From Pseudomonas fildesensis (lineage in GTDB: Bacteria; Pseudomonadota; Gammaproteobacteria; Pseudomonadales; Pseudomonadaceae), in contig NZ_LFMW01000013.1 of NCBI RefSeq assembly GCF_001050345.1, positions 124,001-188,000 of the forward strand: DNA of 64,000 bases. The letters run 5' to 3'. A program made the translations under genes and the position numbers. The notes under the pieces were generated by a model, which worked only from the letters and a program-made list of their open reading frames with translations, was not told the origin of the DNA and did not search any database. Shown piece after piece: positions 55,060 to 62,592 of the stretch. Positions within the stretch are counted from its first letter, which is position 1. Each line of letters begins with the position of its first letter.

Positions 55060-55083
55060 GAAGGATTCTCTTAAGGGAATGTT

Positions 55084-56133
55084 TTAGAAGCGCAGCGGCC
55101 ACTGCCGCACACGGTCACGCAGGTTGTGCAACAGGCGAATCAAACCCTCGGGTTCCTTGATCAGGAACACGATGATCAACACGCCAAAAATGATTTTCTG
55201 CAGGTTCTGCAACTGCCCTGCATCCACCGAACCGCCGAACAGCGCCTGCCCGGCGTGGCTGAGGAAGATCGGCAGCAAACTGATAAACGCAGCGCCCACA
55301 AAGTTGCCGGCGATGCTGCCCATGCCACCGATAATGATGATGAACAGGATCTGGAATGAGCGATTGATATCGAAGCTGCTGGCGCTGGCCGTGCCCAGGT
55401 AGGCGAAGGCCCATAGCGCGCCGGCGATGCCGAGGTAGAACGAACTGACGGCGAACGCCAGGCGCTTGTAGCGCACCACCGGAATGCCGACCACGGCGGC
55501 GGCGGTGTCCATGTCGCGGATCGCCATCCAGTTGCGCCCCACCTGGCTGCGCACCAGGTTGATAGCGGTCCAGGTCAACAGCAGCACCGTGACCAGCGTC
55601 AGCAGGTAACGACCCAGCGGCGTGTTGAGGTCATGACCGAACAGCGCCAGCTTCGGCGCGGAGATGGTCCCGGACGAGCCGTAGTTGTAGAACCAGGGGA
55701 ATTTGACGAACAGCCACTCCAGGAAAAACTGCGCGGCCAGGGTGGTGACCATCAGGTAGAAGCCCTTGATCCGCGAGCTGGGCAGGCCGAACAACAGGCC
55801 GACCAACGCGCTGATAATCCCCCCGCCGAGCAGTGCCACTGGCAGTCCCAGCTCCGGCAGGCGTAGCAGGAAGCCGTAGGTGGCGAACGCGCCGACGGCC
55901 ATGAAGCCGGCGGCGCCCACCGACGTTTGGCCGGTGTAGCCGGTGAGCAAATTCAGGCCCAGCCCCGCCAGCGACAACACCAGGAAAGGGATCAGGATCG
56001 CATTGAGCCAATAGTCATTGCCCCACAGCGGCACTACCACAAACGCCAGCGCCAACAGGCCGAGCAGGCCCCAGGGAATGCGCCGCTGAATCAGCAGCAA
56101 CGGCGCGGTTTCTTGAGCAACGGGAATCGACAT
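55084..56133 (-). CDS. ABC importer permease, LivM-like
   Basis: 349 residues, about 9-10 transmembrane helices, with the LivM-type signature LNLLTGYTGQTSVGAAGFMAVGAFATY (the GYTGQ loop) and VGRNWMAIRDMDTAAAVVGI before the EAA-like loop. The ATG at 56133 gives MSIPVAQETAP and sits 4 bp past the preceding permease gene; the longer frame to 56238 overlaps that gene and lacks family features. Confidence 0.92.
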   Translation of the reverse strand: MSIPVAQETAPLLLIQRRIPWGLLGLLALAFVVVPLWGNDYWLNAILIPFLVLSLAGLGLNLLTGYTGQTSVGAAGFMAVGAFATYGFLLRLPELGLPVALLGGGIISALVGLLFGLPSSRIKGFYLMVTTLAAQFFLEWLFVKFPWFYNYGSSGTISAPKLALFGHDLNTPLGRYLLTLVTVLLLTWTAINLVRSQVGRNWMAIRDMDTAAAVVGIPVVRYKRLAFAVSSFYLGIAGALWAFAYLGTASASSFDINRSFQILFIIIIGGMGSIAGNFVGAAFISLLPIFLSHAGQALFGGSVDAGQLQNLQKIIFGVLIIVFLIKEPEGLIRLLHNLRDRVRQWPLRF

Positions 56134-56137
56134 GGTT

Positions 56138-57019
56138 TCAGACTCGCTCGATGGCGCGCTCGCCGAACAGGCCGGCGGGACGGATATACAGGAAGGCCAG
56201 GGCCAGGACGTAGGCAAACCACGGCGTGATGCCGCCACCGATCAATGGGCCGATATACACCTCGGCTAGGTTCTCCGCCGCGCCGACAATCAGCCCGCCG
56301 ACAATCGCCCCGCCAATCGAGGTGAAGCCGCCGATGATCAATACTGGCAAGGCCTTGAGCACCACCAGCGACAGCGAGAACTGCACGCCCTGGCGCGCGC
56401 CCCACAGCAACCCCGCCACCAGCCCGACAATCCCGGCCACCGCCCAGACGATCTGCCAGATACGGTTGAGGTTGATGCCGATGGACAGCGCCGCCGTGGT
56501 GTCATCCGCCACCGCGCGCAGCGACACGCCGATGCGGGTCTTGTTGAACAGCAGCGCCAGCACGGTCACCAGCACCACCGCAGCGGCCGCTGCAATCAGG
56601 TCGAACTGGCTGAGCATCAGCGGCCCGACAAACAGCGGCACGTCGTCGATGCCCAGGTCCAGCGCACGCACCTGCGAGCCCATCAGGCCCTGGGCCAGGC
56701 CTTCGATGATGAACGACAGGCCCAACGTGGCCATGAACAGGGTGATCTGCGAACGGTTCACCAGCGGCCGCAAGACCAGCCGTTCGATGAGCAAGGCGCC
56801 GACGATCATCACGATCACCGTGAGCAACAACGCCAGGGCAAACGGCACGCCCTGGTCATGCAGGCTGACGAAGGTCAGCGCGGCAAACAGCAGCATCGAG
56901 CCCTGGGCGAAATTGAACACGCCGCTGGCCTTGTAGATCAGCACGAAGCCGATGGCGACCAGGGAGTACATGGTGCCGGCGAGCAGGCCGCCGAGCAGGG
57001 TTTCGAAGAAAAACGTCAT
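56138..57019 (-). CDS. ABC importer permease, LivH-like
   Basis: 293 residues, about eight transmembrane helices. LivH pattern: GLLAGTMYSLVAIGFVLIYKASGVFNFAQGSMLLFAAL, GVSLRAVADDTTAALSIGINLNRI (the EAA-type coupling loop) and GGFTSIGGAIVGGLIVGAAENLAEVY. Overlaps the LivG-like ATPase gene by 4 bp. Confidence 0.93.
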   Translation of the reverse strand: MTFFFETLLGGLLAGTMYSLVAIGFVLIYKASGVFNFAQGSMLLFAALTFVSLHDQGVPFALALLLTVIVMIVGALLIERLVLRPLVNRSQITLFMATLGLSFIIEGLAQGLMGSQVRALDLGIDDVPLFVGPLMLSQFDLIAAAAAVVLVTVLALLFNKTRIGVSLRAVADDTTAALSIGINLNRIWQIVWAVAGIVGLVAGLLWGARQGVQFSLSLVVLKALPVLIIGGFTSIGGAIVGGLIVGAAENLAEVYIGPLIGGGITPWFAYVLALAFLYIRPAGLFGERAIERV

Positions 57020-57789
57020 CCGTTTGTCACTCCCAAATAAGCCGCGATCACATCCGGGTTGGCTTGAACTTCGGCAGGCGTGCCGTCGCCGACCTTGCGC
57101 CCGTAGTCAAGCACCACCACATGGTCGGACAGGCCCATAACCACGGCCATGTCGTGTTCGATCAACACCACCGTGGTGCCCAGATCACGGTTCACGTCGG
57201 CGACGAAGCGCGCCATTTCCTGTTTTTCCTCGGCATTCATACCGGCCATCGGTTCGTCCAGTAGCAACAGGCTGGGCCCGGCGATCAGCGCGCGGCCAAG
57301 CTCGACACGTTTTTGCAGGCCGTAGGACAGGTTGCCGACCAGTACATCGCGGTGGGCTTGCAACTCCAAAAATTCGAGGATGCCCTGGGCGCGCAGGCGA
57401 AACGCATCGGCTTCACGCCGTGCGCGGGGCAAGCCGAGGGCCTGCTCGATGAAGGTGCTGCGCAGATGCCGCGACAGGCCGGTGAGGATGTTGTCGAGCA
57501 CGCTCATTTTCTTGAACAGTGCGTTGTTCTGAAAGGTGCGGCCAATGCCTCGGCGCGCGGCCCCCAGGGGATCGATACGGTGGAAGTGTTGTTCCTCGAA
57601 AACGATCTCGCCGGCATCGAAGCGGTAGACGCCGTTGAGCACATTGAGCAACGAGCTTTTGCCGGCGCCGTTGGGGCCGATCAGCGCGCAGATCTCGCCG
57701 CGTTGTACGTCGAAGGACAAGGCATTGATCGCCTTGACGCCTTTGAATGACAGCGAGATATCCCGCACCTGGAGAATGGCCTGGCTCAT
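57016..57789 (-). CDS. ABC importer ATPase, LivG-like
   Basis: 257 residues. Walker A GPNGAGKSS (about 37-45), signature LSYGLQKRVELG, Walker B LLLLDEPMAGMNAEEK, characteristic of LivG. Overlaps the AMP-binding-like gene by 4 bp upstream and the LivH-like permease by 4 bp downstream, so the set is strongly coupled. Confidence 0.93.
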   Translation of the reverse strand: MSQAILQVRDISLSFKGVKAINALSFDVQRGEICALIGPNGAGKSSLLNVLNGVYRFDAGEIVFEEQHFHRIDPLGAARRGIGRTFQNNALFKKMSVLDNILTGLSRHLRSTFIEQALGLPRARREADAFRLRAQGILEFLELQAHRDVLVGNLSYGLQKRVELGRALIAGPSLLLLDEPMAGMNAEEKQEMARFVADVNRDLGTTVVLIEHDMAVVMGLSDHVVVLDYGRKVGDGTPAEVQANPDVIAAYLGVTNG

Positions 57790-58697
57790 GCGATATCCCG
57801 TTTGAACTCAGCCAGCCACGCAGGATCGCTGTCGGTTTTTCGCGTGCTGGGTGGTTGCCAGATAGAGGCCAGGCGCTGGAAACCCAGCAGCTTGCGCACG
57901 CGGTTTTTCAAAAGGCGGCGCAGGCCGTTTTGCGGGTGGGCGATGGCCCAGTCGCACAGGCGTCGGCGCAAGGTGCCGTGGGGCGCGAGGCGGCTCTCGA
58001 TGTCGTCCGCCAGGTGCTGCAGACGCGCAGGCGACAACAGCAGGCCGGTGGGCGCGACTTCGCTGCGATCACGCCGGGCCGAGGCCAGGCTTTCGGGGAA
58101 GGCCAGGCCGTGGCCACTGCTCAGCCATTGCTCCAGCACCACCGCGAGGCCGCCCTGCCACTGGGTGCCCTCCTCGCTCCACAACACCGTTTCACCAGAG
58201 AGATGCCACCAGCGGCTGAGGTGTTGGGCCGGGTCTAAGGGGCCGAGCAATTGGCCGAAATCCAACAGGTCTACGGCCGCCCAATGCCGTTGTTGCTGGC
58301 GACTTTGTACATAGGCGTGCGTCGGGCGAATGTGCCATAGCGGCTGCTGCAGGGCTTCGGGCTCTAGGTCATCGGCCACGGTCAGCACCTGCCCGCCGAT
58401 AGACTGGGCAGCCAAGGCGAGCAGCAACAGGTTCGGTTCGAAAGCGCCGCTGAGGGCCAGCCGCGACTGTTCGCTGAAACCCTGCTGGCGCAGACCATCG
58501 GCCAGGCGCTCGACATCGCGCAAGGTATCGATCCAGCGCCAGGCATACCACTGGCCCTGGCGCTTGTGGCGCAGGGCGGTGTGCAGCGGGGTGATCTGCG
58601 CCCAGTGCTGCAGTTGGTCGAGGGCCTTGGGCAGGTTGCCGAGCAATTCGGCAGGCCATTCCAACGTCAGCGGACGTTTGAGTTCGTGCACGCTCAT
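57786..58697 (-). CDS. Truncated/degenerate AMP-binding (acyl-CoA synthetase-like) protein
   Basis: 303 residues, about half the length of the acyl-CoA synthetases (around 600) it resembles. The N-terminal part matches their first domain (WRWIDTLRDVERLADGLRQQGFSE and LLLLALAAQSIGGQVLTV), and the later part matches the region after the phosphate loop (SEVAPTGLLLSPARLQHLADDIESRL, then LRRRLCDWAIAHPQ). The ATP-binding phosphate loop (S/T-G-T-T-G type) is absent (the region reads WSEEGTQWQGG), and the second half with the adenylate and lid domains is missing. Yet the frame is intact and coupled to the ABC genes. Probably not an active ligase. The ATG at 58697 has GGAG about 10 bp upstream. Confidence 0.72.
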   Translation of the reverse strand: MSVHELKRPLTLEWPAELLGNLPKALDQLQHWAQITPLHTALRHKRQGQWYAWRWIDTLRDVERLADGLRQQGFSEQSRLALSGAFEPNLLLLALAAQSIGGQVLTVADDLEPEALQQPLWHIRPTHAYVQSRQQQRHWAAVDLLDFGQLLGPLDPAQHLSRWWHLSGETVLWSEEGTQWQGGLAVVLEQWLSSGHGLAFPESLASARRDRSEVAPTGLLLSPARLQHLADDIESRLAPHGTLRRRLCDWAIAHPQNGLRRLLKNRVRKLLGFQRLASIWQPPSTRKTDSDPAWLAEFKRDIA

Positions 58698-58776
58698 AGG
58701 GGGGGATGCTCCTATTGGGGTGGTAAGCGTGCGGTGGTCCGCTGGCCGGGGTATATCTGACAATGAAGATCCACAG

Positions 58777-58863
58777 GTGGGAGGGGGCTTGCTCCCGATG
58801 ACGGTGTGTCAGTCACAGGTGTTCTAACTGACCCTCCGCTATCGGGAGCAAGCCCCCTCCCAC
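58777..58863. repeat. REPIN, copy 4, overlapping a coding end
   Basis: 87 bp with the same inverted arms as copies 1-3. Its right half encodes the last 16 residues and stop codon of the flavin monooxygenase gene on the minus strand. Confidence 0.92.
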
Positions 58864-60246
58864 ATTGGAAGCGTGCAAGGCAGACAGGTCGCGGTAGCCG
58901 GCGCCAGGGTGGTTCGGCGCCAATCGCGCACCGTCACCAAACAGCTTCTCGCGCAACGTGCCCTGGGCATATTCGGTCTTGTACACGCCACGCTTCTGCA
59001 ACTCCGGCACCAGCAGGTCCACGGCGTCGATAAAGGTTTCGTGGGTCAGTGCATAGGCCAGGTTGAAGCCGTCCACGTCGGTCTCTTCGACCCACTCCTG
59101 CAACAGGTCCGCGACCGTTTCCGGGCCGCCGACAAACAGCGGGCCAAAACCACCAATCCCGACCCAATCCGCCAGTTCGTTCGGCGTCCAGACCTTGTTC
59201 GGGTCGGCCGTGGAGAACGCTTCCACCGCCGATTGAATCGCATTGGTGTGCACATGCTTGAGCGGCTCATCCGGTTTGAACTGGCTGAAATCAATCCCGG
59301 TCCAGCCGGAGATCAGCGCCATGGCGCCTTCATAGCTGACGTAGGATTTGTATTCGTCAAACTTGGCTTTGGCCTTGGCATCGGTCTCGCCGACGATCAC
59401 CGTCTGCAAGTTGAAGATCAGGATTTTTTTCGGATCACGCCCGGCCTTGGCGGCACGGCGGCGGATGTCGGCAACGGTTTTTTTCAGCAGTACCTTGGAC
59501 GGCGCGGCGACGAACACGCACTCGGCCTGCTCGGCAGCGAACTGCTTGCCACGGCTGGACGCACCGGCCTGGTAGAGCACCGGCGTGCGCTGTGGCGAGG
59601 GCTCACAGAGGTGGATGCCGGGCACCTGGAAGTGTTTGCCGACATGGCGGATCTCGTGGATCTTGCTCGGGTCGCTGAAAATCCGGCGTTCGCGATCACG
59701 CAGTACTGCGCCTTCCTCCCAACTGCCTTCCCAGAGTTTGTAGCAAACCTCCAGGTATTCCTCAGCGTAGTCGTAGCGCGCGTCGTGTTCGGTCTGGGCT
59801 TTCTGGCCGAGGTTCTTGGCGCCGCTTTCCAGGTAGGAGGTGACGATGTTCCAGCCAATACGGCCCTTGGTCAGGTGATCGAGGGTGGAGAGCCGCCGCG
59901 CAAACGGATACGGATGCTCAAACGACAACGAAGCAGTGAGGCCAAAACCCAGGTGCTCGGTGACCAGCGCCATCGGCGCGATCAGCGACAGCGGATCGTT
60001 GACCGGCACCTGCGTGGCCTGGCGGATCGCGGCGTCGCCGTTGCCGTTGTACACGTCGTAGATACCCAGCACGTCGGCGATAAACAGGCCGTCGAACTTG
60101 CCGCGCTCGAGGATTTTCGCCAGGTCGGTCCAGTATTCCAGGTCCTTGTACTGCCACGAGCGGTCACGCGGGTGCGCCCACAGGCCGGGACTTTGGTGGC
60201 CGACACAGTTCATGTCGAAGGCATTCAAACGGATTTTACGGGCCAT
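58813..60246 (-). CDS. LLM-class flavin-dependent monooxygenase, NtaA/SnaA/DszA family
   Basis: 477 residues. Family features: RKIRLNAFDMNCVGHQSPGLWAHP at the N-terminus, GKFDGLFIADVLGIYDVY, RLSTLDHLTKGRIGWNIVTSYLESGAKNLG, RTPVLYQAGASSRGKQFAA and FVGGPETVADLLQEWVEE. These two-component FMNH2-dependent enzymes oxidise sulfur or nitrogen compounds such as dibenzothiophene sulfone, nitrilotriacetate or aminopolycarboxylates. The ATG at 60246 overlaps the stop of the upstream small gene by one base (TGATG) and has GGAG 7-8 bp upstream. The C-terminal 16 residues (VGGGLLPIAEGQLEHL) come from the REPIN. Likely needs a flavin reductase, not encoded nearby. Confidence 0.9.
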   Translation of the reverse strand: MARKIRLNAFDMNCVGHQSPGLWAHPRDRSWQYKDLEYWTDLAKILERGKFDGLFIADVLGIYDVYNGNGDAAIRQATQVPVNDPLSLIAPMALVTEHLGFGLTASLSFEHPYPFARRLSTLDHLTKGRIGWNIVTSYLESGAKNLGQKAQTEHDARYDYAEEYLEVCYKLWEGSWEEGAVLRDRERRIFSDPSKIHEIRHVGKHFQVPGIHLCEPSPQRTPVLYQAGASSRGKQFAAEQAECVFVAAPSKVLLKKTVADIRRRAAKAGRDPKKILIFNLQTVIVGETDAKAKAKFDEYKSYVSYEGAMALISGWTGIDFSQFKPDEPLKHVHTNAIQSAVEAFSTADPNKVWTPNELADWVGIGGFGPLFVGGPETVADLLQEWVEETDVDGFNLAYALTHETFIDAVDLLVPELQKRGVYKTEYAQGTLREKLFGDGARLAPNHPGAGYRDLSALHASNVGGGLLPIAEGQLEHL

Positions 60247-60572
60247 CAAAGCACTCCGTTTAGGTGGTAGTTGCCGACAACCTGGTATTTCCAGCGCAGT
60301 GGGTCATCGAGGGTCGGCGGCAGTGCGGTGCGTTGGCCGGTGAGTTCAAATTCGGTGTTGCTGGCGAAGATCAAGGCTTCGGCGGCGGCGATCTGCGCTT
60401 CGGTGAGGGCGACAGGGCTTGGGTGGGTTTCGGCACGCTCAAGCAACGCGGCGGCAACATCGACGCGGATCTGCAAATCGCCGAAACGGCTGATCACGTA
60501 GGGGTCATCGCTGGTCTGGATAAAGCGCCGGGTGCTTTCCAGTAGTTGGCGCGCTTGGTTCAGGGCGGTCAT
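60246..60572 (-). CDS. 108-residue acyl-CoA-dehydrogenase C-domain-like protein
   Basis: It aligns by eye with the last roughly 145 residues of the adjacent SfnB-type enzyme: FGDLQIRVDVAAALLERA versus IGDLEWRVHGTEAILVKA, SNTEFELTGQRTAL versus SSKLFELAGTRSVT, and DPLRWKYQVVGNYHLNGV versus DPARWKYHLIGNFVLNGV. It lacks the N-terminal and middle domains and the NLDRFWRNARTHT segment, and so should not bind substrate and FAD alone. It has AGGAACC 8 bp before the ATG, and its stop overlaps the monooxygenase start (TGATG). So it looks translated and kept rather than decayed. It may pair with the full-length enzyme; this is a hypothesis. Confidence 0.72.
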   Translation of the reverse strand: MTALNQARQLLESTRRFIQTSDDPYVISRFGDLQIRVDVAAALLERAETHPSPVALTEAQIAAAEALIFASNTEFELTGQRTALPPTLDDPLRWKYQVVGNYHLNGVL

Positions 60573-60584
60573 AAATAAGGTTCC

Positions 60585-61781
60585 TCAGTTCCAGGCGTGG
60601 CGCGCGGGCTTTACGCCGTTTAGCACGAAGTTGCCGATCAGGTGGTATTTCCAGCGGGCCGGGTCGTGCAGGGTGTGGGTGCGCGCGTTGCGCCAGAAGC
60701 GGTCGAGGTTGTGCTTGCCGGTCACCGAGCGGGTGCCGGCCAGTTCGAAGAGTTTGCTGCTGGCGAGCAAGGCGGTTTCGGCCGACAGGACTTTGGCCTG
60801 GGCGACGATCAGCGAGGCGTTGGCGACGGTGTCTTCATTGGGTTCGGCAAGGGCCTGGTCCACGGCTTTTCCAGCTTTAACCAGGATCGCCTCGGTACCG
60901 TGCACGCGCCACTCCAGGTCGCCGATCGCTGCGATGGTGAACGGGTCTTGCCAGCCGTGCTCCTGCTGGCTGTCGATCCAAGGCCGTGCCTGACGGGCAA
61001 AGATCTTCGCTTGCTCCAGTGCGCCGAGGGCAATGCCGGTGTCGACCGCCGCCTGGATGATTTGCGAAATCGGACCATCGGCGGTGGGTTGGTCGAATGC
61101 CAAGTGGGCGGGGACCACTGCACTCAAGGGCACGGTCACACCGTCGAGGGTCACACCGCCGCTGGCGGTGGTGCGCTGGCCGAAGCCGTCCCAGTTGTCG
61201 ATAACGGTGAGGCCGGGCGCATCGCGTTCGACGAAGGCTATAAACGCCTGGTCGTGTTCGCTATTGCCGGCGGTGGGCACGATATGGGCGAACAGCGCGC
61301 CGGTGCAGTAGAACTTCTCACCATTGACCTGGGCGGTGTCGCCGTGGAAACGGATCTGGGTGTCGAAGGTGCCGGCGTTTTTGCTCTTGGCTTCGGAGAA
61401 GGCATTACCAAAACGGTAGCCCTGCAGGACTTTGCCGAAGTAGTGCTGTTTTTGTGCCTCAGTAGCGGTCTGCAGGAGGATATCCACCACGCCGAGGTGG
61501 TTTTGCGGGATCTGCCCCAGTGACGGGTCGGCGGCGGAGATCAACTTGATCACCTCGGCTACCGTCACATAGGACACTCCGGCGCCACCGTAGGCCTTGG
61601 GAATGGTGATGCCCCACAAGCCGCTGGCAGAAAATTCGTCGAGTTCGACCACGGGCAGACGCCGCTCACGGTCGCGGGCGCTTGCCTCGACCGCAAACCG
61701 TGCGGCCAGGCGCGTGGCAACCTCGATGGCTTCCGCGTCCGAGCGGATGATGTGGGCAGGGTGTTGAGGATGGGCTGACAT
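60585..61781 (-). CDS. SfnB/DszC-type acyl-CoA dehydrogenase-like sulfur acquisition flavoenzyme
   Basis: 398 residues of the acyl-CoA dehydrogenase superfamily. Key segments are SASGLWGITIPKAYGGAGVSYVTVAEVIKLISAADPSLGQIPQNHLG near residues 50-97, FGQRTTASGGVTLDGVTVP in the middle domain, and the C-terminal NLDRFWRNARTHTLHDPARWKYHLIGNF typical of DszC/SfnB-like monooxygenases rather than true dehydrogenases. These oxidise organosulfur compounds (for example thiophenes, sulfones) using reduced flavin. A sigma-54 promoter match lies 38-54 bp upstream. The gene is first in the minus-strand cluster and 12 bp from the small homologue. Confidence 0.88.
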   Translation of the reverse strand: MSAHPQHPAHIIRSDAEAIEVATRLAARFAVEASARDRERRLPVVELDEFSASGLWGITIPKAYGGAGVSYVTVAEVIKLISAADPSLGQIPQNHLGVVDILLQTATEAQKQHYFGKVLQGYRFGNAFSEAKSKNAGTFDTQIRFHGDTAQVNGEKFYCTGALFAHIVPTAGNSEHDQAFIAFVERDAPGLTVIDNWDGFGQRTTASGGVTLDGVTVPLSAVVPAHLAFDQPTADGPISQIIQAAVDTGIALGALEQAKIFARQARPWIDSQQEHGWQDPFTIAAIGDLEWRVHGTEAILVKAGKAVDQALAEPNEDTVANASLIVAQAKVLSAETALLASSKLFELAGTRSVTGKHNLDRFWRNARTHTLHDPARWKYHLIGNFVLNGVKPARHAWN

Positions 61782-61818
61782 GGGCCGACTCCAGGCTCCG
61801 AGGGGATGCTGGAGTGAT

Positions 61819-61835
61819 TGCAGGAGTCGTGCCTG
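61819..61835 (-). promoter_or_regulatory. Candidate sigma-54 (-24/-12) promoter of the organosulfur cluster
   Basis: On the minus strand the sequence CAGGCACGACTCCTGCA matches the consensus YTGGCACGRNNNTTGCW at 12 of 14 informative positions, with the essential GG and GC exactly 10 bases apart. The predicted start is near 61808, giving a leader of roughly 28 nt to the first gene. In P. putida, organosulfur (sfn) genes are activated by the sigma-54-dependent regulator SfnR, which fits. No SfnR gene is in the window. Confidence 0.7.
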
Positions 61836-61935
61836 AAATTAATCTTAAGTTAAATCAGCTAGTTGCTGGCGTCATAACGCGAAAGGTCGTGTTTCAAACC
61901 AGCAAAGTGTCCATCCACTGTTGCCGGGCAAACAG

Positions 61936-62511
61936 TTAGATGACCACGTTGCGCACAAAGCGCACCGCCACGTCCCCATCATTGCGATAGGCGTGGGCCT
62001 GGCGGCTGGCGAACATATAGAACTCACCGGCGGCAACGTGTTTTTCATCGTCATCCAGGGTCAGCGTCAGGCTGCCTTCGAAGACAAACAGCTGCACGCT
62101 CCAGCCTTCCGGGTCTGGCTCGGGGCTGTAGCGATCGCCCGGCTCCAGGCGCATCTCCCACAATTCCACTTCGCGCCGGGCGGTTGCCTTGGCCAGCAAC
62201 ACGGCCTTGCTGCCGGGAATTTCACCGGCCCAGGCCAGTTCGTTGATGCGGCTGTGGTCGGGCGCATCCGGGGCCTGGATCAGGTCACTGAACGCCACAT
62301 CCAGCGCTTCGGCCACGCGGTCGAGGGTGGACAGGCTGACGTTCTTCTCCCCCGCTTCGATGGCGACCAGCATGCGCCGGCTGACCCCGGATTTTTCCGA
62401 GAGTGCGGTCTGGCTCATGTCGGCGGCGTGGCGCAGGCGACGAACGTTCTGGCTGACGTGCTGCAGGACCGAGGCCCGTTGCGGATTTTCTTTGTGCACT
62501 ATATTGCTCAA
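61936..62511 (-). CDS. XRE-family regulator with C-terminal cupin domain
   Basis: 191 residues. HTH at about 21-76: VRRLRHAADMSQTALSEKSGVSRRMLVAIEAGEKNVSLSTLDRVAEAL. Cupin_2-type domain at about 110-191 with LEPGDRYSPEPDPEGWSVQLFVFEGSLTLTLDDDEKHVAAGEFYMF. Regulators of this class usually control a neighbouring transporter or metabolic gene. It diverges from an EamA exporter over 81 bp that contains a perfect 12-bp palindrome. Confidence 0.9.
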   Translation of the reverse strand: MSNIVHKENPQRASVLQHVSQNVRRLRHAADMSQTALSEKSGVSRRMLVAIEAGEKNVSLSTLDRVAEALDVAFSDLIQAPDAPDHSRINELAWAGEIPGSKAVLLAKATARREVELWEMRLEPGDRYSPEPDPEGWSVQLFVFEGSLTLTLDDDEKHVAAGEFYMFASRQAHAYRNDGDVAVRFVRNVVI

Positions 62512-62524
62512 TGGGTGGGGGTGC

Positions 62525-62536
62525 GCAGTATACTGC
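62525..62536. promoter_or_regulatory. Palindrome in XRE-EamA divergent region
   Basis: GCAGTATACTGC is a perfect 12-bp palindrome that includes TATACT, a good -10 box toward the EamA gene. It is a probable operator for the XRE-cupin regulator on both promoters. Confidence 0.45.
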
Positions 62537-62592
62537 CCAGCTTGCGGCGCATTGTGCGTTCCGCGTCCTTACTGTGCAAGTTCAGAGCCGCC

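Noticed and set aside
58698..58776. A second sigma-54-like site before the AMP-binding-like gene (GG and GC 10 bases apart)
   Set aside because: Apart from the GG and GC spacing, few consensus positions match; chance in GC-rich DNA.
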